Assembly (NCBI GenBank): GCA_026393575.1
Contig: JAPKZX010000067.1
Coordinates: 1 to 40,660 of the forward strand
Origin: Actinomycetota bacterium
Lineage (GTDB): Bacteria > Actinomycetota > Acidimicrobiia > Acidimicrobiales > Ilumatobacteraceae
DNA length: 40,660 bases
Direction of reading: 5' to 3'
Of the stretch, positions 9,658 through 18,584 are shown piece by piece (the stretch's first letter is position 1; each line of letters starts with the position of its first letter). A program made the translations under genes and the position numbers. The notes beneath the pieces were generated by a model. That model saw only the letters and a list, made by a program, of their open reading frames with translations, was not told where the DNA came from and did not search any database.

Positions 9658-10053
9658 TTAGGCCCCTTTTGGACGACGGCGGGCAAGAAACGCGGCTGAC
9701 TCAGTTTTCAGAAAAGAGAACAGGGTGGGAACGTATTCCAAGGCCTTCTTGTGGGAAGGCACTTTGGTGCGCACTTCTGCAAAATCAACAAGACGAGCGA
9801 TCTCTTGCAGTGCTGTAGTCAGACGGAACGCATCTACGAGTGTGAGATGAAACGTGACTTCTCCAGACTGGGAAAGGTTTAACCACTTACCGTCGATAGA
9901 TGAAGGGCATGCACCAAGAAGGTCTGTGAAGTGGCGATTGAAATCGCGCACGATGGGTTCGCTGGAAGTGATCGCCTTTTCAATGGCGGCAAAAGACCCT
10001 TCCAGGTCTGTGGGATCAAACCCTTCAAAGGGGTCGTGAGAGGTTGAGGACAT
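9658..10053 (-). CDS. Uncharacterised small cassette protein B1
   Basis: A 131-aa soluble protein of unknown function. The central segment RDFNRHFTDLLGACP (about residues 36-50) matches RDINRHLTDLLGPCP in the small gene at 11436, and both are followed by a conserved Trp and a helical stretch. That identifies the two as paralogues, although their C-termini differ (here basic, ending RRRPKGA). The ATG at 10053 is chosen over a longer frame because AAGGAG lies 7 nt before it. The downstream partner starts 4 bp after the stop. A promoter candidate lies about 165 bp upstream. Confidence 0.75.
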   Translation of the reverse strand: MSSTSHDPFEGFDPTDLEGSFAAIEKAITSSEPIVRDFNRHFTDLLGACPSSIDGKWLNLSQSGEVTFHLTLVDAFRLTTALQEIARLVDFAEVRTKVPSHKKALEYVPTLFSFLKTESAAFLARRRPKGA

Positions 10054-10216
10054 ATGGATTCTCCTTGTAAATACGGCTGTTATTTGTTGATTGTTAGAAG
10101 GCCAACACGCCATGCGGCGAGTGCCACGTGCGTGTTAGATCTTTCTAAGGTGTCGCCGTCTTTCGGACATCCATTCCCCTCTCGTCACTGGCACCCCTTG
10201 TTTTAGGGGGATGTTA

Positions 10217-10245
10217 ATTATGGCAAAACTCACACACAATTGCAA
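10217..10245 (-). promoter_or_regulatory. Candidate promoter of the second cassette copy
   Basis: On the minus strand TTGCAA, a 17-bp spacer and CATAAT resemble a housekeeping promoter. It lies in the 225-bp gap between the two cassette copies and would leave a 5' UTR of about 155 nt. The same gap holds a weak CCCCT/AGGGG hairpin (10193-10208) and no other convincing feature. Confidence 0.45.
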
Positions 10246-10278
10246 CGCATTATCGCGCAGAAATTTTGTGTAGTTCAT

Positions 10279-11439
10279 CTAACGGAACACACCGATCACG
10301 TCACGCACACGTTGCGTTGTGCTGACAATGTCTGCAACCAAAGTCGGCAGATGTTCAATTTCTGCAGCCGGAAAATCACTCAACGCATAGAGGTCGTTTT
10401 CTTGTAAAACCAACTTGCCGTATTTCCACTGGTTGTTCCACGCATTGACTTCGTTTGCAACATCTAAGTTCCATGGAGCATCTGGCATGACCAATGTAGA
10501 CAGACGAATCATGGTGTGATGAACGGTCTCCCCAGGAACGATGCAGGCAGTGACAGGTTGTTCTTTATGCGTGAAATGCACTTCTGCATCCCAACCGATA
10601 CGAGGATCACGGGTGACGTCGTAGCCAGCGTGGCCCAAGGCTGCTTCAAGTTCTTTGCGATAACGAAAGACCTGCTCGTAACCCAGTTCGATACGTAGAC
10701 CCCAATTGGCGCACGTGAGCATTGCAATGTTTGGTGTCACTGACGAAAAAGCAATGGACACTTCGGTTTCTCCACCCTCAATGTCAGCCCAGAAAAACTC
10801 GCGACCTAAAACTTCCGAAAAGAAAGACACCAGCCCCTCAAAATCTGAACGAGCTGGAACTCCAACAGTAAGACGAGGTCCGCCAAACGCGCGCCAATCA
10901 CGTGTGGCGCGAAGTGATGTCTTTTCGACTTTTACAGAAGTAAATGGAAACGGAAACTCGATCTCGCTCTCTGAAAGATCAACTGGCATGGTCATCATCA
11001 CGAATCCCATATGAGCAAGATCTCCGGCAGACACGACAATGTGGCGATCTGATTCAAAATCAAGTGAATACGGTGCAACAGGAAGATCGGGAAGGTCGAC
11101 TCCCATTTCGGTGGCACCGGCACGAGCAACAAGCAGTTTGTTTTCAATATCAATATGAAAGGTGACAGCTCCCCCACCGGTGAAAAGTTCAGCGGCGTTG
11201 TTCAAGAAGAACAAAGGAATAGCCAGAACACCTTCTGAAGGCCCGCGACTTGGAAGCGGATCCCACCATGCCGTGACGTTTGCTTCACGCGCTAACCAGC
11301 GATGTTGCCCTGGAAGAAAGGACAACTGAACTGCAAAATCTGCGGCAGGTGACGGCGCATAGCGACTGGCCCAACTATTGACATCACGCAGTTCTGCTTC
11401 GTCGATCTCGAATGTGAAAGAAGACGGTGTCGTGTTCAA
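10279..11439 (-). CDS. Uncharacterised cassette protein A2 (YbjN-like C-terminus)
   Basis: A 386-aa protein with no named family that I recognise, paralogous to the protein at 8439-9653. Shared blocks in the same order are RDWRAFGG (180-187), ANWGL (244-248), MIRLSTLVM (310-318) and KLVLQENDLYALSDFP (342-357). The last ~110 residues look like a YbjN/CesT-like chaperone-fold domain. The N-terminal ~250 residues contain alternating strands with hydrophobic LAIPLFFLNNAAEL-type helices and could be clamp-like. There is no signal peptide or membrane span. The start appears to be TTG, overlapping the stop of the small partner as TTGA, which argues for translational coupling. Overall identity with the paralogue is low, so the duplication is old or the copies diverged quickly. 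Confidence 0.7.
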   Translation of the reverse strand: MNTTPSSFTFEIDEAELRDVNSWASRYAPSPAADFAVQLSFLPGQHRWLAREANVTAWWDPLPSRGPSEGVLAIPLFFLNNAAELFTGGGAVTFHIDIENKLLVARAGATEMGVDLPDLPVAPYSLDFESDRHIVVSAGDLAHMGFVMMTMPVDLSESEIEFPFPFTSVKVEKTSLRATRDWRAFGGPRLTVGVPARSDFEGLVSFFSEVLGREFFWADIEGGETEVSIAFSSVTPNIAMLTCANWGLRIELGYEQVFRYRKELEAALGHAGYDVTRDPRIGWDAEVHFTHKEQPVTACIVPGETVHHTMIRLSTLVMPDAPWNLDVANEVNAWNNQWKYGKLVLQENDLYALSDFPAAEIEHLPTLVADIVSTTQRVRDVIGVFR

Positions 11440-11762
11440 GGGTGAACCGCCGGCACGTGGAAATCTGCACGTTGGTGCTCACGAAAGTTGATACCGATGC
11501 CATTTGGGTTGTAGCTAGCGCCTGATTGCGCTGCACGGTTCGCCTTTACATCACATGCTTCACGAACGGCACGCAAAATTGCTTCAGCCTCGTGAGTTGT
11601 AGCACTAGCAAAAGTAAAGGATGGTTGTCCTTCGTCGTTGATGGAAACAACGACCCATGCTTCAGCATTACGGATAGGACAAGGACCAAGAAGGTCTGTG
11701 AGGTGACGGTTGATGTCACGTGCGAGGGATACGACCTCGCTACTTAGGGAAGTTTCTGCCAT
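11436..11762 (-). CDS. Uncharacterised small cassette protein A1
   Basis: A soluble protein of about 108 aa, function unknown, paralogous to the one at 9658-10053 through RDINRHLTDLLGPCP (about residues 15-29) and the following Trp. The start is uncertain. ATG at 11762 (MAETSLSSE) is preferred because a CATTAT box lies 10 nt before it and the SSE match with its paralogue begins soon after. ATG at 11774 and GTG at 11795 are alternatives, and none has a clear Shine-Dalgarno. The stop overlaps the TTG start of the large partner. The gene follows ilvD by about 40-70 bp without an obvious terminator, so read-through from ilvD is possible. Confidence 0.65.
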   Translation of the reverse strand: MAETSLSSEVVSLARDINRHLTDLLGPCPIRNAEAWVVVSINDEGQPSFTFASATTHEAEAILRAVREACDVKANRAAQSGASYNPNGIGINFREHQRADFHVPAVHP

Positions 11763-11784
11763 GAGGATTTGCATAATGCCAAGA

Positions 11785-11797
11785 GGGTGTGTCACCC
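11785..11797. repeat. Small inverted repeat upstream of cassette copy A
   Basis: GGGTG-TGT-CACCC lies in the ilvD/cassette junction; next to it CCTTA-TGGCG-TAAGG (11806-11820) is a second short inverted repeat. They could be operator half-sites or hairpins. Arms of 5 bp are weak evidence. Confidence 0.25.
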
Positions 11798-11834
11798 AAT
11801 ATGACCCTTATGGCGTAAGGATTTCCTCAGCTAT

Positions 11835-13547
11835 TTAGTGAGTGGGATTGGTGATGGCGCCGGTCTCGGCACCCTGCACAAGCTTGGCAAACTTGGCCAA
11901 AACACCCGTCGTATAACGCGGCGGGTTCGGCACCCACCCATTGCGACGCTTCTTCAATTCTTTTTCACTCACCAGCAAGTCAAGAGCCTTTGTTGGCACA
12001 TCAATGCGAATGATGTCGCCCTCGCGTACAAATGCGATGGGGCCACCATCGGTTGCTTCAGGCGCAACGTGTCCGATACAGAATCCCCACGTACCACCAG
12101 AGAATCGACCATCGGTAATGAGCGCAACTGTTGAACCGAAACCGGCACCTTTCAATGCACCAGTAATTGCGAGCATCTCGCGCATACCTGGGCCACCATT
12201 CGGGCCTTCGTAACGAATCACGATGACATCACCATGATTGATTGTGCCAGTCATGATTGCATTCATCGCGCCGTCTTCGCCGTCAAACACTCGTGCTGGC
12301 CCTTCAAATTGCATCTGCTCTTTGGTGAGACCAGCAACTTTTACTACTGAACCTTTCGGCGCAAGTGAGCCAGTGAGAATGTTGATGCCACCTTCTGTAT
12401 GAATGGGATCACTTAATGGATGAATCACAACACCATCTGGTGCAGGCGGATTAATCTCGGCCAAGTTTTCTGCCATTGTCTTTCCCGTGCAAGTCATGAC
12501 ATCGCCGTGCAATAAGCCGGCGTCAAGCAAATGCTTCATCAGTACAGGCACTCCACCTACGCGGTGAATGTCAGACATATGGAATTTTCCACCTGGCTTC
12601 GTGTCTGCGATGTGTGGAACTTTGTCGGCGATTCTGTTGAAGTCGTCGAGGTCGAGCGCAACGCCTGCCTCGTTTGCAATTGCAAGAAGATGCAAGACGG
12701 CATTAGTGCTTCCACCAAATGCATTTGTCACCGCGATGGCATTTTCAAAAGCTTTCTTCGTCATGATGTCGCGAGGACGAAGACCGAGACGCAACATATT
12801 CACAACCGCTGCACCTGCGCGTTGTGCGTCGCCTTCGCGACTGCGATCAATTGCTGGTGCGGAAGCTGTTCCAGGAAGGCTCATACCGAGCGCTTCGGCG
12901 ATAGACGACATGGTGTTGGCAGTAAACATGCCGCCACATGCACCTTCACCAGGGCATGCTGCCTTTTCAATGTCATTCAGTTCATCTTCAGTGATGGTGC
13001 CCGCGGCACACGCACCCACAGCTTCAAACACTGTGGTGATGTCGATGTTGTTACCTTTGTAAACACCCGGCATGGTGGAGCCGTTGTAGACGAACACGCT
13101 TGCCAAGTTCAGACGTGCGGCCGCCATCAACATTGCAGGGATGCTCTTGTCGCATCCTGCTAATCCGACAAAACCATCGAAGCGTTCTCCGTGCACAACA
13201 GTTTCGACACTGTCTGTAATGACTTCACGCGAAACAAGCGATGCGCGCATTCCTTCATGACCCATGCTGATGCCGTCGGAAACGGTGATGGTGCCAAATT
13301 CGAGCGCAACGCCGCCCGCCTCGCGTACACCGGCCTTTGCATACTCACTGAGACGTCGTAATGACATGTTGCATGGCGTCACTTCATTCCATGCTGATGC
13401 AATACCTACCTGGGGCTTGACCCAATCGTCGTCACCCAGACCCACAGCACGCAACATGGCGCGTGCAGCTGCTTTTTGAATGCCATCTGTAACGTCGCGA
13501 CTGCGAGGTTTGATGTCGATAGGGGTGCCGTCAGAGTTCAAGGACAT
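11835..13547 (-). CDS. ilvD: Dihydroxy-acid dehydratase
   Basis: A 570-aa Fe-S dehydratase of the IlvD/Edd family, which makes 2-oxo acids from the dihydroxy acids produced by IlvC. Iron-sulfur cysteines are visible in [12 protein letters not shown] (C58 region), [15 protein letters not shown] and [14 protein letters not shown]. The C-terminal block has [24 protein letters not shown]. It lies apart from ilvBNC. The start ATG has TACGGT 6 nt upstream, so the mRNA is probably leaderless. The next genes downstream on the same strand are the unknown cassettes. Confidence 0.96.
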   Translation of the reverse strand: MSLNSDGTPIDIKPRSRDVTDGIQKAAARAMLRAVGLGDDDWVKPQVGIASAWNEVTPCNMSLRRLSEYAKAGVREAGGVALEFGTITVSDGISMGHEGMRASLVSREVITDSVETVVHGERFDGFVGLAGCDKSIPAMLMAAARLNLASVFVYNGSTMPGVYKGNNIDITTVFEAVGACAAGTITEDELNDIEKAACPGEGACGGMFTANTMSSIAEALGMSLPGTASAPAIDRSREGDAQRAGAAVVNMLRLGLRPRDIMTKKAFENAIAVTNAFGGSTNAVLHLLAIANEAGVALDLDDFNRIADKVPHIADTKPGGKFHMSDIHRVGGVPVLMKHLLDAGLLHGDVMTCTGKTMAENLAEINPPAPDGVVIHPLSDPIHTEGGINILTGSLAPKGSVVKVAGLTKEQMQFEGPARVFDGEDGAMNAIMTGTINHGDVIVIRYEGPNGGPGMREMLAITGALKGAGFGSTVALITDGRFSGGTWGFCIGHVAPEATDGGPIAFVREGDIIRIDVPTKALDLLVSEKELKKRRNGWVPNPPRYTTGVLAKFAKLVQGAETGAITNPTH

Positions 13548-13553
13548 ACCTCA

Positions 13554-13559
13554 ACCGTA
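13554..13559 (-). promoter_or_regulatory. Leaderless -10 box of ilvD (TACGGT)
   Basis: TACGGT on the minus strand ends 6 nt before the ilvD ATG, in the 21-bp gap after the FTR1 permease gene. Confidence 0.4.
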
Positions 13560-13568
13560 ATGGCTGGA

Positions 13569-14372
13569 CTAGTCCTTGCCCGAGGTACATAGGAACAGCC
13601 ATCCCACTGGCAACAAATACGCGAAGTACGCAATTAAACGAATGTTCTCGTATGCGTAATGCCAGCCAAAGAATCCCTTCATGAAGTCATAGAAAGTGCC
13701 TTCAGCCCAGATGCCCGACTTGACTTCCCATGCAGGCGACACGAGCCACCCATCTTCGAGCCCAAAAAGTTCGCGGTATTCATGAAAGAACTTGCCAAAC
13801 AAACCAGCGGCAAAGAGAAGCAACAAAATTCCGGTGACTCTAAAGAACAGGGCAAGGTTGAGCTTGTTGCCACCCAAGTAGACAAGTCGACCAAGAGCTG
13901 CAGCAACAACAAGACCGAGAAGACCACCAAGAACAACAGATGAACCAGAGCTGGAAGCAGTTTCAGCAGAGATAAGGAACAAAACTGTTTCTAAGCCTTC
14001 ACGCAAGACGGCAACAAAAGCAATGGTCATAATGGCTTTTTGTGTTGTGGCAGCGTCCACTTGAGCACGTAAGTCTGCTCCCATCGAACGTGCGTGCTTA
14101 CGCATCCAAAAGATCATCCATGTCAGAACAGATGCAGCAAGAATTGCAATTGTTCCTTCAATGAACTGTTCTGATTTTCCTTCAAATTCGCCAACAAAAA
14201 TATTGAACGCAATGCCGCCAATTAGACACATCACTGCAGCTGCGCCACTTCCTCGCCACACAGCACCGACATCTGAGGATCGGCCGCTCTTTACGAGATA
14301 CGAAATCAAGATGGCGAGAACGAGAGACACTTCGAGTCCCTCGCGAAGCGTGATGAGAAAGCTTGCGCCCAT
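13569..14372 (-). CDS. FTR1-family iron permease
   Basis: A 267-aa polytopic membrane protein. It has the two iron-binding REGLE motifs of FTR1/EfeU permeases (residues 10-14 and 124-128) and about seven hydrophobic segments. It probably imports iron across the cytoplasmic membrane. No EfeO, EfeB or multicopper oxidase partner is adjacent, so any oxidation or periplasmic binding step must be encoded elsewhere. AAAGGG lies 7 nt before the ATG. Two IdeR/DtxR-like boxes lie just upstream, so iron repression is likely. ilvD follows after 21 bp but has its own promoter signal. Confidence 0.92.
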   Translation of the reverse strand: MGASFLITLREGLEVSLVLAILISYLVKSGRSSDVGAVWRGSGAAAVMCLIGGIAFNIFVGEFEGKSEQFIEGTIAILAASVLTWMIFWMRKHARSMGADLRAQVDAATTQKAIMTIAFVAVLREGLETVLFLISAETASSSGSSVVLGGLLGLVVAAALGRLVYLGGNKLNLALFFRVTGILLLLFAAGLFGKFFHEYRELFGLEDGWLVSPAWEVKSGIWAEGTFYDFMKGFFGWHYAYENIRLIAYFAYLLPVGWLFLCTSGKD

Positions 14373-14386
14373 GAATTTTCCCTTTG

Positions 14387-14405
14387 TTAGGTTTGCCTAC
14401 CCTGT
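14387..14405 (-). promoter_or_regulatory. IdeR/DtxR-like iron box 1
   Basis: TTAGGTTTGCCTACCCTGT matches 15 of 19 positions of the classical DtxR/IdeR operator TTAGGTTAGCCTAACCTAA. It lies 15 bp upstream of the FTR1 permease start codon, where bound repressor would block initiation. Confidence 0.7.
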
Positions 14406-14409
14406 TATG

Positions 14410-14428
14410 TTAGGTGACCCTACCAACA
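14410..14428 (-). promoter_or_regulatory. IdeR/DtxR-like iron box 2
   Basis: TTAGGTGACCCTACCAACA matches about 13 of 19 operator positions and lies 23 bp (about two helical turns) from box 1 in the same orientation. Tandem boxes suggest cooperative repression. Confidence 0.5.
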
Positions 14429-14461
14429 GAAGCAACTCCGGGGACGAAGTAAATCTGTGGG

Positions 14462-15643
14462 TTACTTGCGTTCTTTCGAAGACCCAAAGCCAAACAGGTT
14501 GCTAGCCACCTTACGCATCTGGATCTCCTCAGAGCCTTCCGTGATGCGATATCGGCGGTGATGGCGATAGATGTGCTCAAAAGGCATATGGCGGCTGTAG
14601 CCCACCCCTCCGCAAGTCTGCATTGCACGGTCGGCCGCATCACAGGCCAAACGGTTCGCACGGTAATTGCACATGGCTACCAAGTGTGTGACTTCCATAT
14701 GGTGCTTTTGGTCGAGCATGGTTGCGGTGTAACGAATCAGTTGACGCAACATTGCAGCCTCTGTGTGAAGTTCAACAAGTGGAAATTGAATACCTTGATT
14801 CACACTGAGTTTTTTGCCCCATGTGATTCGCTCATTTGAGTATCGCACCGCTTCGTTAATGCAGAACTGTGCTGCACCCAGTGAAGATGCTGCTTGACGA
14901 ATTCGGTTCTCGTGCACGAAGTGTTGAGCTAGTTCGAGTCCCATTTCTGCAGGACCAAACAATGCTTCGGGTCCTACTCGTACATCAGTGATGCTTACTT
15001 CAGCATGATCTGTTGGCATGTTGAACGTCCACCAGAAAAACTCCACTTTGAAACCAGGCGCATCGGTAGGAACTAAGAACGCACTGATTCCTTTCGGATC
15101 TCCCGGTGTTCCGCTTGTGCGCGCAAAAATGATGTCGTGGGTGGCGTGATGCAAACCACTGTTCCAACGCTTCATTCCATTGATGACCCATTCGTCACCA
15201 TTGGTGCCATCAAGAAAGCCAGGCATCCATTCTTTCTTCTGTTCTTCCGTTCCAAAATCGCGCATCATGAGCACAGTGGGAAAGTTGCCAACAATGCTTG
15301 ATTCGTTTTGTAGGTCGTTATGCAATCCCAAACCTTTTGTTGCTAAATGCTCACGGATTATCGCCATCTTCAAGTTGCTGGCACTCTGACCACCAAACTC
15401 TTCAGGAAGTGCTAGTCGCAACCAGCCGGCGGCATCAGCCCTACGACGCATCTCACGCAGCAATGCTTCCCAATCCGCACGGGGCACACCATCGTTCTCG
15501 AAATCTGTACGCGCCCATTCACGGCGATGATCAAAGAATCTTTCGTTGTCATCTTGAGCCTGTAGCGACTTGATCTCTTTTTCAATGAAAGCATCAAGCG
15601 CATCGAGAGTTGCCTGAACGTCTGCGGGAATTTCAAAATCCAT
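14462..15643 (-). CDS. Acyl-CoA dehydrogenase
   Basis: A 393-aa FAD enzyme catalysing alpha,beta-dehydrogenation of acyl-CoA. The N-terminal helical domain has WLRLALPEEFGGQSAS. The middle beta domain has VINGMKRWNSGLHHATHDI. The C-terminal domain has MQTCGGVGYSRHMPFEHIYR and the FAD/substrate motif RITEGSEEIQMR. The chain-length preference cannot be read from the sequence. The gene follows gatB by 30 bp but has TACTGT 6 nt before its ATG, suggesting its own leaderless promoter. Enoyl-CoA hydratase, the next beta-oxidation step, lies about 4 kb upstream on the same strand. Confidence 0.93.
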   Translation of the reverse strand: MDFEIPADVQATLDALDAFIEKEIKSLQAQDDNERFFDHRREWARTDFENDGVPRADWEALLREMRRRADAAGWLRLALPEEFGGQSASNLKMAIIREHLATKGLGLHNDLQNESSIVGNFPTVLMMRDFGTEEQKKEWMPGFLDGTNGDEWVINGMKRWNSGLHHATHDIIFARTSGTPGDPKGISAFLVPTDAPGFKVEFFWWTFNMPTDHAEVSITDVRVGPEALFGPAEMGLELAQHFVHENRIRQAASSLGAAQFCINEAVRYSNERITWGKKLSVNQGIQFPLVELHTEAAMLRQLIRYTATMLDQKHHMEVTHLVAMCNYRANRLACDAADRAMQTCGGVGYSRHMPFEHIYRHHRRYRITEGSEEIQMRKVASNLFGFGSSKERK

Positions 15644-15649
15644 AGGCGA

Positions 15650-15655
15650 ACAGTA
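15650..15655 (-). promoter_or_regulatory. Leaderless -10 box of acyl-CoA dehydrogenase (TACTGT)
   Basis: TACTGT on the minus strand ends 6 nt before the ATG, in the 30-bp gap after gatB. Confidence 0.4.
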
Positions 15656-15673
15656 CGCCCAATGCTTCGTTAG

Positions 15674-17146
15674 TTACGAACCGCGGCGAGATTGCATAAT
15701 GGCACTCACAACCTTGCCATCTGCCTTGCCTTTGCTGGCTTTCATCACACGACCAACGATTGCCCCGGCAGCCTTTTCTTCACCGGCGCAGTACTTGGCC
15801 CACGCATCAGGGTCAGCGGCAATGGCTTCATCCACCATTGCTTCCACTGCAGAGTTATCCATCGCTTCAAAACCTTTTGCAGCGGCAATAGCGGCGGCAT
15901 CGCCCCCACCGTTTTCCACTAGTTCAGACAACACGGTCTTGGCTTGCGTTGCCGACAGTTTTCCGTCGCGCTCAAGAATGGTGAGAGCAGCTAGATCTTT
16001 TGCTGGGACAGCCGGCGTAGGGCCAGCGTCAGCAAATGCTTGTTGCACATAAATGAGTGCACGCACTGCATCGCCACCAGCATCTGCAACTGCTTGCACA
16101 TAATCATGTTGGGCGCGCTCAACAACAACAATGATTGCTTCAGACCGAGTGTCGTAACCGGTTAATGCAGACAATGCCGAACGACGTGCAGCCGGAAGCA
16201 TCGGCAAATTGTCGCGCACTGCTTGTACCCATGCGTCATCTGGTGCCACTGGCACGAGGTCAGGCTCAGGGAAATATCTGTAATCGTCAGCGTCCTCTTT
16301 TACGCGCAACGTATGCGTACGTCCTTCGGCATCGTCCCAGTGTCGAGTCTCTTGACGAATGACGCCGCCAGTATCGAGAACATCAATTTGACGACGTGCT
16401 TCGTAATCAATAGCGCGACCAAGAGCACGAATTGAGTTCACGTTCTTGATTTCACAGCGTGTACCAAAAGGCGTGCCAGGCTTGTGCACTGACACGTTTG
16501 CATCGACACGCATGGAGCCTTCTTCCATCTTTGCGTCAGATGCGCCAATGACTTCCAAAATTGCTCGGAGCTCTGACACGTATTCACGTGCGTGCTCACT
16601 CGTGCGAATATCTGGGCGCGACACAATTTCTACGAGTGGCACACCTGCGCGGTTGAAGTCGATGAGCGAGTAATCACTGCCGTGAATACGGCCAGTTGCA
16701 CCGCCAACATGAGTGCTCTTGCCGGTGTCTTCTTCAAGATGCGCGCGTTCAACACCAATGGTGGTTCCACTTGGCAACTCAAGAAAGCCATCGATATTCA
16801 ATGGAATGTCGTACTGGCTGATTTGGTACGCCTTTGGCATATCTGGATAGAAATAGTTCTTACGGTGAAAGATGCACGGCTGAATTGTGCAGTTCAGCGC
16901 AACACCAATACGCATGGCAAGTTCGACTGCTTGTCTGTTCAACATTGGCAATGCACCAGGCAAGCCCAATGTGACGGGGTCAATGTTGACGTTCGGCTCG
17001 TCGCCAAATCTGTTTGGTGAACCACTGAATAGTTTCGTGCGTGTCGCCAATTCGACATGCACTTCTAAACCAACAATGAGTTCCCAACCGCCCTCAAGCA
17101 TCTGATCTTCGGTTGCAACTATGGAACTAAGAGGACTATCGCTCAT
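15674..17146 (-). CDS. gatB: Asp/Glu-tRNA(Asn/Gln) amidotransferase subunit B
   Basis: A 490-aa subunit that phosphorylates and transamidates mischarged Glu-tRNA(Gln) or Asp-tRNA(Asn). The N-terminal catalytic domain has VGLEVHVELATRTKLFSGSP, PGALPMLNRQAVELAMRIG, the FHRKNYFYPDMPKAYQISQYD block and EEGSMRVDANVS. The C-terminal YqeY-like tRNA-binding tail covers about residues 340-490. The ATG overlaps the gatA stop as ATGA. The length is normal. This is the last gene of gatCAB. Confidence 0.96.
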   Translation of the reverse strand: MSDSPLSSIVATEDQMLEGGWELIVGLEVHVELATRTKLFSGSPNRFGDEPNVNIDPVTLGLPGALPMLNRQAVELAMRIGVALNCTIQPCIFHRKNYFYPDMPKAYQISQYDIPLNIDGFLELPSGTTIGVERAHLEEDTGKSTHVGGATGRIHGSDYSLIDFNRAGVPLVEIVSRPDIRTSEHAREYVSELRAILEVIGASDAKMEEGSMRVDANVSVHKPGTPFGTRCEIKNVNSIRALGRAIDYEARRQIDVLDTGGVIRQETRHWDDAEGRTHTLRVKEDADDYRYFPEPDLVPVAPDDAWVQAVRDNLPMLPAARRSALSALTGYDTRSEAIIVVVERAQHDYVQAVADAGGDAVRALIYVQQAFADAGPTPAVPAKDLAALTILERDGKLSATQAKTVLSELVENGGGDAAAIAAAKGFEAMDNSAVEAMVDEAIAADPDAWAKYCAGEEKAAGAIVGRVMKASKGKADGKVVSAIMQSRRGS

Positions 17147-18582
17147 TGTGCGCCTCCTGCAGCAACTTCAAGGGCTCCACCGACTCTGAACATTGCTTGT
17201 TCTCCAAGCGCTGGTGCCAACACTTGAATACCTACTGGTAGACCATGCGCGCCAGTTCCAAAGGGAACACTCATTGCAGGGTGGCCTGCCAAGTTTGTAG
17301 GAATTGTGTAGATGTCGCACAGGTACATAGACATGGGGTCGTCTACTTTGTCGCCAAATTTGAAAGCCACAACCGGAGATGTAGGAGTCAAGATGGCATC
17401 TACTTGTTCGTATGCGCGTTCAAAATCTTGTGCAATAAGCCGGCGCACTTTCAATGCTTTTCCGTAATACGCGTCGTAGTAACCAGCAGACAATGCATAT
17501 GTTCCCAACATGATGCGTCGCTTCACTTCATCACCAAAGCCTGCAGCACGCGTTGCTCCGTACATTGAGTTTGTATCTGCTGCATTAACGCGTAGACCAA
17601 ATCGAACACCATCGAAGCGAGCAAGATTGCTACTGGCTTCTGCAGGCGCAATGAGGTAGTACGCAGTCAATGCATACGACAATGACGGAAGCGTGATGTC
17701 GACAATGGTGGCTCCGGCTGCTTCTAATGCAGCAAAGGCTTGATCTAGCCGTGCAGCAACTTCTGGTTCTGCACCAGCAGGAAGATCTGTGACGCGACCA
17801 ATGCGCATGCCGGCCACGCCTTGGCTGACAGACGGCAACAATGAAGGCGATGCAAGCGGAATAGACGTGGAATCCATGGGATCGTGCCCACCGATTACCT
17901 CGGTAAGAAGTGCAGCGTCGGCAACCGTGGTCGCAAACGGACCAATCTGATCGAGAGAACTTGCATACGCAACGAGGCCATAACGACTGACTACTCCGTA
18001 TGTTGGCTTCACGCCAACAACACCGCACAGTGCAGCAGGTTGACGAATACTTCCACCGGTGTCGCTACCCAAACTGACGGGAGAAAAACCAGCGGCAACT
18101 GCGGCGGCACTGCCACCACTTGAACCACCAGGTACTCGCGAAATGTCGCACGGGTTACGAGTGGAACCGAATGCAGAGTTTTCAGTGCTTGAACCCATGG
18201 CGAATTCGTCCATGTTGGTCTTGCCAATGATGACGGCACCAGCAGTACGCAAACGCGTGATCACTGTTGCGTCATACGGCGGCTTCCAGCCCTCCAGAAT
18301 TTTTGACGAGCATGTGGTCTCGACGCCATGAGTACACATGTTGTCTTTGATGGCAATCGGAACACCAGCAAGTGGCCCCACTGGGCGACCAGCGGCGATA
18401 TCTGCATCGATCGCATCTGCTTGCGCGCGCGCATCTTGTGCCATCACCAAGTTGAAAGCATGAATCTCAGATTCACGCGCGTCGATGCGCGAGAGGTAAT
18501 CATCAATAACTGCCCGCGCTGTAATGCGCTTCGCTGTTACTGCTGCTGCAATCTCAGATGCTGTGGAAGGAATAGCAGACAC
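17143..18582 (-). CDS. gatA: Asp/Glu-tRNA(Asn/Gln) amidotransferase subunit A
   Basis: A 479-aa amidase-signature protein that releases ammonia from glutamine for GatB. The Ser-Ser-Lys triad is visible: Lys in PIAIKDNMCTHG, cis-Ser in SLGSDTGGSIRQPA and nucleophile Ser in the VPGGSSGGSAAAVA/TGGS region. It begins 2 bp after gatC and overlaps gatB by 4 bp, so the complex is made from one mRNA. Confidence 0.96.
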   Translation of the reverse strand: MSAIPSTASEIAAAVTAKRITARAVIDDYLSRIDARESEIHAFNLVMAQDARAQADAIDADIAAGRPVGPLAGVPIAIKDNMCTHGVETTCSSKILEGWKPPYDATVITRLRTAGAVIIGKTNMDEFAMGSSTENSAFGSTRNPCDISRVPGGSSGGSAAAVAAGFSPVSLGSDTGGSIRQPAALCGVVGVKPTYGVVSRYGLVAYASSLDQIGPFATTVADAALLTEVIGGHDPMDSTSIPLASPSLLPSVSQGVAGMRIGRVTDLPAGAEPEVAARLDQAFAALEAAGATIVDITLPSLSYALTAYYLIAPAEASSNLARFDGVRFGLRVNAADTNSMYGATRAAGFGDEVKRRIMLGTYALSAGYYDAYYGKALKVRRLIAQDFERAYEQVDAILTPTSPVVAFKFGDKVDDPMSMYLCDIYTIPTNLAGHPAMSVPFGTGAHGLPVGIQVLAPALGEQAMFRVGGALEVAAGGAQ

Positions 18583-18584
18583 TG

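Noticed and set aside
10139-10172. Nine-codon frame (MDVRKTATP) with a nearby AGGGG in the gap between the cassette copies
   Set aside because: The purine run is only 1-2 nt from the ATG and the peptide has no regulatory composition; likely chance.
12531-13163. 210-codon open frame on the plus strand opposite ilvD
   Set aside because: It lies entirely antisense to a well-conserved ilvD, has Cys/His-rich low-plausibility composition and no family resemblance.
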